From Roseibium denhamense (GTDB taxonomy: Bacteria > Pseudomonadota > Alphaproteobacteria > Rhizobiales > Stappiaceae), in NCBI RefSeq assembly GCF_009711415.1, contig NZ_SMLZ01000088.1, positions 1 to 59,299 on the forward strand: DNA of 59,299 nucleotides, written 5' to 3'. The translations under genes and the position numbers were made by a program. Shown piece by piece: positions 29,484 to 39,149 of this stretch (the first letter of the stretch is position 1; every line of letters starts with the position of its first letter). The notes under the pieces were generated by a model, which searched no databases, was not told where the DNA came from, and worked only from the letters and a program-made list of their open reading frames with translations.

Positions 29484-30668
29484 TCACGCGTCCGGCAGCA
29501 AGTCGTCCCGCCAAAGCTCGCCGATCACGCGGCGGGCCATCATGTGGGATCGCGGGGCGTTGATACTGTCCACAGCGATCAGCTGACCGGCTTTCAGATA
29601 CGCCACATAAAATTTGTTGTCGTCCGGCTCGCCCACAACAATTGTGTCATCGTAGCCTTCCGACAGTCCGGCTATTTGAAGTTTGATGTCGTACTGATCG
29701 GACCAGAACCACGGCAGCGGATCGTAATCGACGTCCGCTCCCAGAATCGACTGGGCGACGGCTTTCGCCTGATCAATGGCATTTTGGACGCTTTCCATCC
29801 GGATGGAACGTTCATAGCGCGTCGAATAAAACCGCGTACAATCTCCAACCGCATAGATATATGGATCGCTCGTCTGCCCGGCGCCGTCGACAAGAACGCC
29901 ATTGTCAACGTCAAGCCCGGCCCCATGCGCAAGATCGTCATTTGGAATGGCCCCAACCGCGATCAGCACCAATTCCGCGGGAACGGTCTCACCATCTGCA
30001 AGCCGAACGCCGGTCACATGGCCGTCCCCCTCAAGGGTCTCAATGCTGGCATTCAGTTTCAGATCGATCCCATTGTTCTGGTGAAGCTTTGTGAAGAAGT
30101 CGGAAACCGGTGTGCTAACGACCCGCTTCATGGGCCGGTCCTGCGCTTCGATCACGGTAACGCGCTTGCCCATGGACTTGGCCACAGCGGCCACTTCGAG
30201 GCCTATGTAACCAGCTCCGATGATGGCCAGCGCCGAACATTCCGAGAGCTTTGCGCGGATCGCATCGACGTCTGAAATGGAACGAAGCGTGACAACGCCT
30301 GGCTTGTCGGCACCCGGTAGCGGCAACCAGCGCGCATTGGTTCCGGTTGCCAAGATCAGCTTGCCATAGGAGAGCGTATCTCCGTTTTCCAGCTGCAGCC
30401 TTTTTTTGCTTCTGTCGATGGCGGTAGCCCGGGTGTTCGGAATGAAATCAATGGCGTTGGTGGAAAAAAACGCCGGAGGCCGCAGCCAGAGCGCTTCGGA
30501 GCCGATGTCGCCCGCCAGGTACTTCTTGGAAAGCGGCGGCCGCTGATAGGGGGGATGGGGCTCGTCACCAATCAGCCTGAGAGGCCCTTCGAAGCCACCC
30601 TGCCGCAAGGATTGAGCGGCCTGGGCCCCGGCCTGGCCTGCACCGACGATGACGACTTCTTCCTGCAT
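29484..30668 (-). CDS. FAD-dependent oxidoreductase, ferredoxin/putidaredoxin reductase type
   Basis: A 394-residue flavoprotein with two Rossmann motifs: FAD-binding VVIVGAGQAGAQAA near residue 5 and NAD(P)H-binding AIIGAGYIGLEVAAVA near 150. PYQRPPLSKKYLAG and YAVGDCTRF are typical of reductases that feed electrons to ferredoxins of cytochrome P450 or ring-hydroxylating systems. No P450 or ferredoxin gene is in the window, so its partner is elsewhere. The ATG at 30668 matches the family N-terminus (MQEEVVIVGAG); the longer frame to 30758 is not supported. Confidence 0.9.
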   Translation of the reverse strand: MQEEVVIVGAGQAGAQAAQSLRQGGFEGPLRLIGDEPHPPYQRPPLSKKYLAGDIGSEALWLRPPAFFSTNAIDFIPNTRATAIDRSKKRLQLENGDTLSYGKLILATGTNARWLPLPGADKPGVVTLRSISDVDAIRAKLSECSALAIIGAGYIGLEVAAVAKSMGKRVTVIEAQDRPMKRVVSTPVSDFFTKLHQNNGIDLKLNASIETLEGDGHVTGVRLADGETVPAELVLIAVGAIPNDDLAHGAGLDVDNGVLVDGAGQTSDPYIYAVGDCTRFYSTRYERSIRMESVQNAIDQAKAVAQSILGADVDYDPLPWFWSDQYDIKLQIAGLSEGYDDTIVVGEPDDNKFYVAYLKAGQLIAVDSINAPRSHMMARRVIGELWRDDLLPDA

Positions 30669-30717
30669 TCCGTTCACCCAGTCTTGTCTATGTTTGCCGT
30701 CCGTAACACGAAGTGAT

Positions 30718-30754
30718 GCGGCCCGCCAAATGCAGAATGCATCGGGCGGGCCGC
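30718..30754 (-). terminator. Long perfect hairpin after the chemoreceptor gene, probable terminator
   Basis: A perfect 10-bp stem (GCGGCCCGCC with GGCGGGCCGC) encloses a second small palindrome, ATGCA-GAA-TGCAT. It begins 28 bases after the chemoreceptor stop codon on the minus strand. There is no T run, so it may end transcription weakly or stabilise the mRNA end. Confidence 0.5.
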
Positions 30755-30781
30755 TCAAACACGCGATTGGAAGGGGTGGAT

Positions 30782-32812
30782 TTAGGCGCTTCGCACCCCT
30801 TGCAGGAACGTTGTAATTTCGCGCCGGATAAGCGTTCCCTGCTCGCCGAGATAACCGGCCAGCTTCTCAACTTCCGCACCGTTCGACCGTGCAAGTTCCG
30901 CAGCAGACCCGATCGTTCCCATGCGGCTTGCCCCGTCACCTGACCGTTCGGAGGCATTGGAGACATTCTCTGCAATTGCCTGAATTGACTCATCCTGCTG
31001 CTCGACGGCAGCTGCCACTGCGCTTGCGAGGGACTCCATCTCCGAAATGATCTTGCTGACATCTTCAATGGCTTGAACCGCCTGTCCCGAAGAGCCCTGG
31101 ATCGCCTCGATCTGCGTGGCAATGTCCTCGGTCGCGCGGGATGTCTGTTCAGCCAACTGTTTCACTTCCGATGCCACGACAGCAAAACCTTTGCCGGCCT
31201 CTCCTGCCCGTGCAGCCTCAATCGTCGCGTTCAGCGCAAGCAGGTTGGTCTGATTGGCAATGTCTCGGATAAGCCCCATCACTTCCCCGATGCGGTTCGC
31301 CGCTCCAGAGAGTTCCTGCATCGTCGAGACCGTGGATGACGCGCTAAGAACAGCTTGCTGGGCCACTTCCGTCGACTTGTTGGCCTGTCCGGAGATTTCC
31401 GCCGTGGAAGCCGCAAGCTCTTCGGCCGAGTGGGCCGCAGCCGTGACATTCTCCGTGGCAACCCTTACCGCTTCCCCTGCCTCACCAGATTGCTCGGCAA
31501 CATCGTCCGCCGCATGCTCCATGGACTGAGACGTTTGCCGCAACTCGTCATTTGAACGGTCGAGACTGTCGAGCGCTGCGCCAACAGCACCTTCAAAACG
31601 TTCGATCAGGGTTTCCAGCTCTGCCATTCTCTTATCGCGCAGCTGGTTTTCCTCGGCCTGCCGCTCGGCAAGATGAGACCGTTCGAGAGCGTTGTCCTTG
31701 AACACCTGGATGGTCCGGCTCATTGACGCCAATTCCGTCTTACCCGGCAATTCGGGAACGACGAGGTCGGTGTTTCCGCTGGCCAACGCTTCCATCGCCT
31801 CACGCAGGCGGGACAGGGGCCGGGCAACGGATTGGCCGATCCCGAATGCAGCGGCTGGAAGGAGAACCAGCATTGCCAGAATGGCACCGCCAATCGCATA
31901 TGCTGCGATGGTCCGTGTCTGATCAAGCTGTGTGGCTGCCGCAGCCTGTACATCGGCGACGGCCATGTTCAAGGCTTCAATCTGAGGCGGCACCAACTCG
32001 AAGAGGTGCATCAGGAGGGTTTGGTTGTCGGCCTTTTCATTCACCGCAACCGTATAATTGTCGAAAATTTCCTTGTACGCGACCATGTTGTCGGAAAGCT
32101 CTTTCTTGATCGCATCGGAAATATAAACCTTCTCAAGAAGCTCTTCGAAGGCGGCAAACTGGGTTGTGAAAACCTCCAGGGCCGCTGGCGTTTTATCAAG
32201 GGTGAACTCTTTTTCGGCCAACTGGACCGCGAGGATTGCGCGGGCCAGCTTCTCAAAATCCGGACCGCCGCCAAACTTCATTTCTTCCTGAAGCCGCTCT
32301 GTCACCGCACCGGTTTTTTCATTCAGACCCGCCAGAAATCCCTGAGAACTGTCGTAACCGATTTTCTGCTGAACGGTATCCAGCATTTCGAAGGCACCGG
32401 TTGTGCCGCTCAAAGTGTCCGAAATGTCCGAGATTTCCGCAGAGTAGTTCGCGGCCACGGGGTTTTCCGCCACAGCATTCGCTGTTGCAATCGCCTCACC
32501 AAGCACTGCTGAAAATTGCTGAAAAAGATCCGATGACGGCTCGGCCATATACCCTTTCTCGATGCTTTCAAGCTGGGCCGTCATGTTGGAAAGCCGCCCA
32601 ACATCTTCCGACAATTTCGCGCTTTCCGACATTCTCTGGAACGCCGTGTTCAGGCTGTCCTGACTCCAGAAGAAAACGCCGCCAATCACGACCAGGCCGA
32701 TGATGGTCAAAAGGCTGAGAGTTTGAATCCGGACCCGGACAGACAGTCTGGACAAGAGGCCAAATGGTGATTGCGCGCGGAAGGCCAAAATCGTATTCCC
32801 CTTGGAAGTCAT
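30782..32812 (-). CDS. Methyl-accepting chemotaxis protein
   Basis: A transmembrane chemoreceptor of 676 residues. A membrane helix near 30-50 ([16 protein letters not shown]), a helical periplasmic sensor of about 280 residues and a second helix ([20 protein letters not shown]) are followed by a HAMP domain and the cytoplasmic signalling domain with the hairpin tip ending in [20 protein letters not shown]. The sensor is long and fully helical, which fits a bimodular or four-helix bundle type; the ligand is unknown. I chose the ATG at 32812 because the open frame beyond it (to 33094) reads through the divergent transporter gene. Confidence 0.93.
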   Translation of the reverse strand: MTSKGNTILAFRAQSPFGLLSRLSVRVRIQTLSLLTIIGLVVIGGVFFWSQDSLNTAFQRMSESAKLSEDVGRLSNMTAQLESIEKGYMAEPSSDLFQQFSAVLGEAIATANAVAENPVAANYSAEISDISDTLSGTTGAFEMLDTVQQKIGYDSSQGFLAGLNEKTGAVTERLQEEMKFGGGPDFEKLARAILAVQLAEKEFTLDKTPAALEVFTTQFAAFEELLEKVYISDAIKKELSDNMVAYKEIFDNYTVAVNEKADNQTLLMHLFELVPPQIEALNMAVADVQAAAATQLDQTRTIAAYAIGGAILAMLVLLPAAAFGIGQSVARPLSRLREAMEALASGNTDLVVPELPGKTELASMSRTIQVFKDNALERSHLAERQAEENQLRDKRMAELETLIERFEGAVGAALDSLDRSNDELRQTSQSMEHAADDVAEQSGEAGEAVRVATENVTAAAHSAEELAASTAEISGQANKSTEVAQQAVLSASSTVSTMQELSGAANRIGEVMGLIRDIANQTNLLALNATIEAARAGEAGKGFAVVASEVKQLAEQTSRATEDIATQIEAIQGSSGQAVQAIEDVSKIISEMESLASAVAAAVEQQDESIQAIAENVSNASERSGDGASRMGTIGSAAELARSNGAEVEKLAGYLGEQGTLIRREITTFLQGVRSA

Positions 32813-32916
32813 TTGTTCCGCGAAACTCTTAGCTAAAATTGCCAAGATACGGTTAACGTTGCGGTTACCGGGCAAAAGCATCTGAGTGCTTTCAATTTTT
32901 TGTCCGGGAGTCTTTT

Positions 32917-33792
32917 TTGTCCGCCCTCGCCAAAACCGCGCCCGCCATTTTTGTGCTCCTCTGGTCAACAGGATTCGTCGGATCAAAACTCGGCGCGCCC
33001 TACATCGATCCGATGGTGTTTTTGACCATCCGCTTCTTGGCCGTTCTACCGGTGATGCTTGTGCTTGGCCTTTTCCTGGCACGGTCGTGGCCAAAGTCGG
33101 CGGTTGCCATCATCCACTGCATCGTGACGGGCATGCTTGTCCATGGCCTGTATCTGGGTGGCGTGTTCTGGGCGATCAAACAGGGCATGCCGGCCGGCGC
33201 ATCGTCGATTATTGTTGGTCTTCAGCCGGTTTTGACAGCACTCATTGCGGTGCTGATCCTTAGAGAGAAGATCTCCGGAAGGCATTGGCTTAGCATGGCC
33301 ATCGGCATTGCCGGGCTGATGCTTGTCCTCGGTCCGCGGATGGATCTTTCGGGCGCCGGGATCACGCCGGTCACAATTGCGGCAGTGGTCGGTGCGGTTC
33401 TCGCCATCAGCCTTGGCACTGTCTATCAGAAGCGGTTTGTCCCTAGCACGGATCTCATCGCCGCAACGCTCTGGCAATATGTGGGCGCCTTGTTTGTAAC
33501 CTTGCCCCTGAGCCTATTTGAAAGCTGGCAGATCAGTTGGACGGGCGATCTGATCTTTGCGATGGCCTGGCTGGTTCTCGTGCTTTCAATCGGAGCGGTT
33601 TTGCTCCTGATGCTGCTCATCCGGCAAGGCGCGGTATCTAGCGTCGCCAGCCTGTTTTATCTGGTCCCTGTTGCAACCGTCATTGAGAGCTATTTCCTCT
33701 TTGGCGAAACGCTATCGATTGTGCAGGTTGCAGGAATGACCCTCGTCGTGGGTGCGGTTCTCACAATCCGGTCCAAGCCCAAAGCAGCGTAG
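32917..33792 (+). CDS. EamA/DMT family transporter
   Basis: A 291-residue protein with ten predicted helices in two repeats, as in the drug/metabolite transporter superfamily. [19 protein letters not shown] starts the first EamA repeat, and [15 protein letters not shown] lies in the second. It probably exports small metabolites or amino acids; the substrate is unknown. It starts with TTG at 32917 behind GGGAG. It is divergent from the chemoreceptor gene. Confidence 0.9.
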   Translation: MSALAKTAPAIFVLLWSTGFVGSKLGAPYIDPMVFLTIRFLAVLPVMLVLGLFLARSWPKSAVAIIHCIVTGMLVHGLYLGGVFWAIKQGMPAGASSIIVGLQPVLTALIAVLILREKISGRHWLSMAIGIAGLMLVLGPRMDLSGAGITPVTIAAVVGAVLAISLGTVYQKRFVPSTDLIAATLWQYVGALFVTLPLSLFESWQISWTGDLIFAMAWLVLVLSIGAVLLLMLLIRQGAVSSVASLFYLVPVATVIESYFLFGETLSIVQVAGMTLVVGAVLTIRSKPKAA

Positions 33793-33804
33793 GCGAAAAA
33801 CCGC

Positions 33805-34698
33805 TTAGGGCGATTCGGTCAAGGTTTTCCGGTTTTGCCGCGTGTTTTGGGCGGTTTGGTAGCGTCTCTGCCGGGCGATCGCGGCGTTAAGCTCCCCACC
33901 CAAAATGAAAACCAGCGCGCAAATGTAAAGAAAGATCAGGGCGGTCATGATGCCCGCAAGACCGCCATAGGTCGAAACGTAATTGGCGAAACTCGCCAGA
34001 TACCGGCCGAAGGCGCTGCCCGCGATAATCCACATGATCAGTGTCGCTGCGACCCCCGGCCAAAGATCCTTGAACGAACGGTGACCGGCCGGCAAAAGCC
34101 AATGTGTCATGAAGAGGCCAATCACGAGCAGCGAACCGGCAAGCGTATAGCGGGCAACGTTGATGGACAGGAGAAACGCTTCCACTTTCGGAAAGTAGAT
34201 CTGCAAGGTCTCCAGCGCCAGCGGAGCCAGCACGACCAGAAAGGTGTAACTGAGCAATATCGCCGCACCGAGCAGCACAAGTGCGAGCGACTGAAGCCTT
34301 AAAACGAAGATCGACCGGTGCTCCTGCTGCCTGTAGGCACGATTGAGGGCCATCCGCAAAGCCTCAACACCATTTGAGGCGAACCATAGGGCCGCAACCG
34401 CGCCAAAAGTCAGCAAATCGCCTCGGCGCACAGTCAAAACCTTGTTGATTTCGGCCACGACCGGAGCGGCTACACTTGCGGGCCAGGCGTCAAACACGAG
34501 CTCCGAAACCGTGTCAGCCGCCCCCGTCATTCCCAGAAATGCGGCCAGAGACGCGATAAAGATCAACAGCGGGAATATGGCCAGAAGTCCCGAAAGCGCT
34601 ACATGACTGGCCATCGCAAAGCCGTCGTCGCTCGCAAAGTGCCCAATCGCATCTTTGAGGACTTCGTAGACTACCAAGATTGGCCTGTACAATTTCAT
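33805..34698 (-). CDS. YihY/BrkB family membrane protein
   Basis: A 297-residue inner-membrane protein with six or so helices. ASDDGFAMASHVALSGLLAIFP near the start and the GGLAGIMTALIFLYICALVFILGGELNA region (here split around residues 240-275) are family hallmarks. It was once called ribonuclease BN, but the real role is unknown. I chose the ATG at 34698, where the conserved part begins; the frame up to 34881 would overlap the divergent acyl-CoA dehydrogenase gene. It converges with the EamA gene. Confidence 0.88.
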   Translation of the reverse strand: MKLYRPILVVYEVLKDAIGHFASDDGFAMASHVALSGLLAIFPLLIFIASLAAFLGMTGAADTVSELVFDAWPASVAAPVVAEINKVLTVRRGDLLTFGAVAALWFASNGVEALRMALNRAYRQQEHRSIFVLRLQSLALVLLGAAILLSYTFLVVLAPLALETLQIYFPKVEAFLLSINVARYTLAGSLLVIGLFMTHWLLPAGHRSFKDLWPGVAATLIMWIIAGSAFGRYLASFANYVSTYGGLAGIMTALIFLYICALVFILGGELNAAIARQRRYQTAQNTRQNRKTLTESP

Positions 34699-34862
34699 AG
34701 CCAAGATCTGGCCCGTCGGTGGAGGCAACGTCAAGGGCGGGAGCGTGAAAACCTCCCCCTTCGAAAGACGGAGAATTTCCGGCTCGACAAATCCGGATGT
34801 GCAACGCAACATAGCTTCAACAAGAAGCGCGTTTGCGCAACAAATGAAAACGGAGATATTTG

Positions 34863-36551
34863 ATGCCCACTGCAGCTGCAATGGTAGATGAACGACCTGA
34901 AAGCCTCATGGAAATGACCGGAGCCGCGATCGAGCAACTGGACCAGCTGCTGGATATCGCAGCGCAACGTGTGCGCGCCAGGGTGGTCGAGGGCGACCGC
35001 ATTTCGTCCAGCCTTATGGACCAGCACCAAAGGGCAACCCATGGCTTTGCATGGCTTGCCACCTATGTCGAAGCGCTCCGGCAAATGGACGCCTACGCGA
35101 CCAAATTGTCGAAGCAGGGAAAACTCGGGCTTTTGGAAGAAAAGCTGACCCAATTGGGTTTTGCCGAATACCTCGCCCAAATCTTCGGCGGCATTCCAAT
35201 GAATCAGGGTGAGTATGTCCGGCTCGCTGATCTCGGATTGACAGCGGAAGAAGTGTCTGAGCACCGCACGGCCGTGATCGATAAACTGATCGAAACCGGT
35301 AACACCCAGGAAGTCCGTTGGGAGATTGCAAACGCGATCCGCACCCAAGCGGGTCAATCCATGTTCGGCGACAGCGGTCTTGATGAGACCATGGAGCAGA
35401 TCCGCAACGAGATGCGCCGGTTTGCCGAAGACAATGTTGTGCCGCATGCCCACCATTGGCACATGAAAAATGCCTATATCCCGCTGGAAATCGTTGACCA
35501 GATGTCTGAGCTCGGCGTGTTCGGCCTGACGATACCTGAGGAATTCGGCGGGTTGGGCCTGGGCAAGGAAGCCATGTGCGTTGTTTCCGAAGAATTGTCC
35601 CGGGCCTATATCGGCGTCGGATCCTTGGGCACCCGGTCGGAAATCGCCGCAGAGCTTATCCTGTGTGGTGGGACACAGGAGCAGAAGGAGCACTGGCTGC
35701 CGAGAATTGCGTCCGGTGAGATCCTTCCGACGGCCGTCTTTACAGAGCCAAACACGGGCTCCGACCTGGCGTCACTGAAGACACGGGCGGTCAAGACGGG
35801 CGATGACTGGTCTGTGTCGGGCAACAAGACCTGGATCACACACCCGGTTCGTGCCGACATCATGACCCTGCTCGCACGCACCAATCCCGACGAACCGGGT
35901 TACAAGGGATTGTCGATGTTCATTGCCGAAAAGCCCCGTGGAACGGACGAAGATCCGTTTCCGGCCGAAGGCATGAGCGGAGGCGAAATCGAGGTTCTAG
36001 GCTATCGCGGCATGAAGGAGTACGAGATTGCCTTTGACGGCTTCAAGGTGAAGGGCGAAAACCTCCTGGGCCAGGTCGAGGGCGAAGGCTTCAAGCAATT
36101 GATGCAAACCTTCGAGGGTGCACGCATCCAGACGGCCGCCCGCGCACTTGGCGTGGCGCAAGCTGCCCTAGATCTCGGGCTGAAATACTCAGAAGACCGG
36201 GTGCAGTTCGGGAAGGCCTTGATCAATTTCCCGCGTGTCTCGGACAAGCTGGCCCTGATGGCAGCCGAGCTCATGATCGCGCGGCAGCTGACATACTTCT
36301 CGTCGTGGCAAAAAGATTCTGGCAAACGCTGTGATCTTGAAGCTGGCATGGCGAAACTTCTGGGAGCCCGGGTTGCTTGGGCGGCAGCGGACAACGCGCT
36401 GCAGATTCATGGCGGCAACGGGTTCGCGCTGGAATATGAAATCTCGCGTGTCTTGTGTGATGCCCGGATCCTGAACATTTTTGAAGGTGCCGCCGAAATC
36501 CAGGCTCAAGTCATTGCGCGCCGGCTTCTGGAAACGCGCGGAAACGCATAA
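34863..36551 (+). CDS. mcd: (2S)-methylsuccinyl-CoA dehydrogenase (probable), acyl-CoA dehydrogenase family
   Basis: An FAD enzyme of 562 residues. Normal acyl-CoA dehydrogenases have about 390, and here an extra N-terminal helical domain of about 160 residues (MTGAAIEQLDQLLDIAAQR and onward) is present, a mark of methylsuccinyl-CoA dehydrogenase in the ethylmalonyl-CoA pathway for acetate assimilation. The core has FGLTIPEEFGGLGLGKEAM, FTEPNTGSDLASLKT and the catalytic-base region ILNIFEGAAEIQAQ. The ATG at 34863 follows CGGAGA. No other gene of that pathway (ccr, ecm, meaA) is in the window, so the assignment rests on architecture. Confidence 0.78.
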   Translation: MPTAAAMVDERPESLMEMTGAAIEQLDQLLDIAAQRVRARVVEGDRISSSLMDQHQRATHGFAWLATYVEALRQMDAYATKLSKQGKLGLLEEKLTQLGFAEYLAQIFGGIPMNQGEYVRLADLGLTAEEVSEHRTAVIDKLIETGNTQEVRWEIANAIRTQAGQSMFGDSGLDETMEQIRNEMRRFAEDNVVPHAHHWHMKNAYIPLEIVDQMSELGVFGLTIPEEFGGLGLGKEAMCVVSEELSRAYIGVGSLGTRSEIAAELILCGGTQEQKEHWLPRIASGEILPTAVFTEPNTGSDLASLKTRAVKTGDDWSVSGNKTWITHPVRADIMTLLARTNPDEPGYKGLSMFIAEKPRGTDEDPFPAEGMSGGEIEVLGYRGMKEYEIAFDGFKVKGENLLGQVEGEGFKQLMQTFEGARIQTAARALGVAQAALDLGLKYSEDRVQFGKALINFPRVSDKLALMAAELMIARQLTYFSSWQKDSGKRCDLEAGMAKLLGARVAWAAADNALQIHGGNGFALEYEISRVLCDARILNIFEGAAEIQAQVIARRLLETRGNA

Positions 36552-36562
36552 CACACGCACTG

Positions 36563-36615
36563 ACGAGACATTGTCAGGAGAAACGGGATGGCAGGCGCCG
36601 TCTCGTTTTCTTTTT
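36563..36615 (+). terminator. Possible terminator after mcd
   Basis: ACGAGAC at 36563-36569 pairs with GTCTCGT at 36600-36606, followed by a T-rich run. The loop is about 30 bases, so the structure is less sure than a compact hairpin. Confidence 0.45.
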
Positions 36616-36693
36616 GAGCGCCGCGATATAGCGTGATGAGGGGTTTTGAAGCTGGCAAAACCGCCCCCATCTCTTTTGTAGCGTGAGTGTGCG

Positions 36694-37262
36694 ATGTCCA
36701 AAATTACTGCAGTTTTTGCGCTGCTGCTTTGTTTCACAACAACTGCTGTCGCAGCCGGAGAGATGCCCCGCCTGTTTCTGGCGTAACGTTTGATGAATGG
36801 GTTGCCGTGAATGCACGAGTTGCCAGCGGACAGCCCCTTGACGACAGTTTGGCGATCTTGGGAATTAATGAGACCAAATGGGCGGACGTGACACAGGCAT
36901 ACACGCAAGCCATGCAGGATGGCGGCCCGACCGGGCCTTTGATCAGCCGTTACGGTGAGGTCTTTGCCAATCCGGCTGTAGGCAGGTTTGCAGGTGCACC
37001 ACAACAGCCTGAGTTCACGCCGTCCTTCTCCAGTTTCGAAGACTTTGCGCGATTTCAGGCACGCATTGCTGTCGCATCAGATTTGGGTGAGGCCCCGCAT
37101 AGGATTATCAAGGATGAAGGGATGAGCATCTACGACTACTCCCAGGAATCGCTTATGTGGCTGAATCCGGAAGACATGTCACTTGCCTACAAGCGCGCGG
37201 GAGTGCTCGCCCAGTTCACGGAAGAAGAACGTGCACGGCGGCAGGATGATCACGCAAAGTGA
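36694..37262 (+). pseudogene. Secreted hypothetical protein, reading frame broken after the signal peptide
   Basis: The ATG at 36694 opens a clear signal peptide (MSKITAVFALLLCFTTTAVA, about 21 residues) that stops at 36786. A different frame then continues with APPVSGVTFDEWVAVNARVA and runs to 37262. Both frames meet at GGAGAGATG (36757-36765): removing one GA repeat unit, or adding one base, joins them into a protein of about 188 residues with a signal peptide. The mature part is acidic and helical, with no family I recognise. The break is either a sequencing error or a true loss of function. Confidence 0.7.
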
Positions 37263-37347
37263 ACCCCATCGCCAGTTGAAAGCTTCTTGAACCAGCGGAG
37301 CAAGTCACCATTTCTATTAGCATGATAAAGATCGGAGCACTTGCGTG

Positions 37348-37743
37348 ATGACAGGGACCTCGACCTTTGAAGATCTCGGGTTTGATCCGGAATATCTGGG
37401 CCCTGAGGACGAACAAAGACAATCCGTTCGCGAAAAACTGGCGAAAACAGTTCGCAAGGCGGCCCGGCAGATTCCCTTCATGGAAGACGTCGTGGCCGGA
37501 TATTTTTGTGCAATGGACCCGTCGACGCCCGCGAAAGTGCGCGGCACATTGCTGGCAGCCTTGGCTTATTTCGTATTGCCGCTTGATACGGTCCCAGACT
37601 TTATCCTTGGGTTCGGCTTCGGCGATGATGCAACGGTTCTGATGGCTGCAATTGCAATGGTACGCAGTCATATGCGCGATGATCATTACGCTGCCGCACG
37701 TGATGCATTGAAGGACGAAGAATTCAACGACGACGCCGTTTAG
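37348..37743 (+). CDS. YkvA family protein (DUF1232)
   Basis: A 131-residue protein with the DUF1232 core AALAYFVLPLDTVPDFI, probably membrane-associated, function unknown. The ATG at 37348 follows GGAG; a GTG immediately before it could also serve. It converges with the next gene and their stop codons overlap by four bases. Confidence 0.88.
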   Translation: MTGTSTFEDLGFDPEYLGPEDEQRQSVREKLAKTVRKAARQIPFMEDVVAGYFCAMDPSTPAKVRGTLLAALAYFVLPLDTVPDFILGFGFGDDATVLMAAIAMVRSHMRDDHYAAARDALKDEEFNDDAV

Positions 37744-38225
37744 TCAGCGTTTGTTTCCCGGGCCCCGGATGCTGGACGGGCCCGCCAGGATCCAGCTGTG
37801 CGGCCCGCAATGCCCCAATAGACAGCTCCGGCCACGAAGCCCGCTGCCAAAGCGACTGATGTGCCGGGCCGCAAGCCCGTCTGCGAGTCCCCTGCCCCGA
37901 GTGTCCAAAGCCCAAAGGCCATCAATCCCGCACCGGCCAGATAAACCAGGAGACTGCGGACCCGGAAGAGTTCGGCCAGCAATATGACCAGACCGGCGGG
38001 CACTGCGACCACCGAACCAATGACGCTTGCCGTCACAAGACCCGTGCCGGTAATCGCCCCCCAGACAGCTGGATGGTCTTCCGGAAGGTCCCACTGAAAA
38101 AAGCCCCAGGTAAGGAAAAGGCTGCACAATACCAAAGCTGAAACAAACCCAACCACGATCTTGAGGAGCTGAAACACCAGACGACTGCCGTTCAAGACTG
38201 TTCCTTCCGTATCTTTCCACCGCAT
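37740..38225 (-). CDS. Hypothetical inner-membrane protein
   Basis: A 161-residue protein with four likely membrane helices: FQLLKIVVGFVSALVLCSLF, ITGTGLVTASVIGSVVAVPA, LLVYLAGAGLMAFGLWTL and VALAAGFVAGAVYWGIAGR. I do not recognise a family. I chose the ATG at 38225; a TTG at 38267 would add 14 residues, and neither has a strong ribosome site. Confidence 0.65.
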   Translation of the reverse strand: MRWKDTEGTVLNGSRLVFQLLKIVVGFVSALVLCSLFLTWGFFQWDLPEDHPAVWGAITGTGLVTASVIGSVVAVPAGLVILLAELFRVRSLLVYLAGAGLMAFGLWTLGAGDSQTGLRPGTSVALAAGFVAGAVYWGIAGRTAGSWRARPASGARETNAD

Positions 38226-38499
38226 TAGGTGGCCCGCAGGCAGTCCATTGACAACCCATGCGGACAAAATGCCCGATTGCCGCAGACATGAGATCTGCCT
38301 TTACGCGATCGGGTCCGTGCCCGGCAAGGGCGATAAACGCCCGGTTCCGCTGTGTTTTCGGTTGACTTTTTGCCAGATTCGCAGGACTTTAAAGAATGGC
38401 ATTTAGGTGATTAATGAAGGCCTTGGTACTTGAGTTCCGAGGGTTTTCGTGTAGGTAGCCTACATTGCTGCTAGTGAAACGACAGAGGAGATTGCGACC

Positions 38500-39039
38500 A
38501 TTCGCCGTCCGTTCCGCGCCCCGCCTCCAACGAAGGAAGGCCCGCGCACTAACAATGAAATTCGCGTCCGCGAAGTCCAGTTGATTGACCATGAAGGCGC
38601 CAACCGCGGTGTCATCCTGACCGAAGAAGCAATGGATATTGCATCTGAGGCAGGTTTGGATCTGGTCGAAATCCAACCGAACGCCAACCCGCCGGTTTGC
38701 AAAATTCTGGACTACGGCCGATACAAGTATCAGGCTCAGAAGAAAGCCGCAGAAGCCCGCAAGAAGCAGAAGACCGTCGAGATCAAAGAGATCAAGATGC
38801 GTCCGAACATCGACACGCACGACTACGAAGTGAAGATGAAAAACATGCTGCGCTTCTTCAATGACGGCGACAAGGTCAAGGTTACGCTCCGGTTCCGTGG
38901 ACGTGAAATGGCGCACCAGGATCTCGGCATGAAACTTCTGCACAAGGTTCGTGACGAGACCTCCGAGATTGCCAAGGTGGAATCCCACCCGAAGCTTGAA
39001 GGCCGTCAGATGGTCATGGTGCTGGCTCCGCTGAAGTAA
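38500..39039 (+). CDS. infC: Translation initiation factor IF-3 (ATT start)
   Basis: Binds the 30S subunit and checks the start codon and initiator tRNA. The conserved N-terminus (RRPFRAPP, then [20 protein letters not shown]) lies in frame upstream of the first usual start codon and leads back to ATT at 38500, nine bases after GAGGAG (38485-38490). ATT is the classic start of infC and lets IF-3 repress its own translation. The protein is 179 residues, normal length, with the C-domain [15 protein letters not shown]. The rpmI-rplT genes do not follow, and a terminator lies just downstream. Confidence 0.95.
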   Translation: MRRPFRAPPPTKEGPRTNNEIRVREVQLIDHEGANRGVILTEEAMDIASEAGLDLVEIQPNANPPVCKILDYGRYKYQAQKKAAEARKKQKTVEIKEIKMRPNIDTHDYEVKMKNMLRFFNDGDKVKVTLRFRGREMAHQDLGMKLLHKVRDETSEIAKVESHPKLEGRQMVMVLAPLK

Positions 39040-39063
39040 GCAATCAGCAATCCGGACATTCAA

Positions 39064-39088
39064 AACCCCGCCAGTTTGGCGGGGTTTT
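39064..39088. terminator. Intrinsic terminator after infC
   Basis: A perfect 9-bp stem (AACCCCGCC with GGCGGGGTT) and a 5-base loop are followed by a short T run. A-rich sequence on the other side lets it serve the convergent oxidoreductase gene as well. Confidence 0.85.
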
Positions 39089-39149
39089 CGTTTGGGGAGA
39101 TGATTTCGCTGCCGGTCCAGTGGTTTCGCAAAAAGACGCAGTGCTCGGC

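Noticed and set aside
29106..30275. Open frame of 389 codons on the plus strand
   Set aside because: It overlaps the end of a well-supported hydrolase and runs antisense to the flavoprotein gene, with no recognisable domain. It is a shadow of high-GC coding sequence.
34731..35693. Long open frame antisense to the acyl-CoA dehydrogenase
   Set aside because: The sense strand carries the conserved enzyme; the antisense protein has irregular composition.
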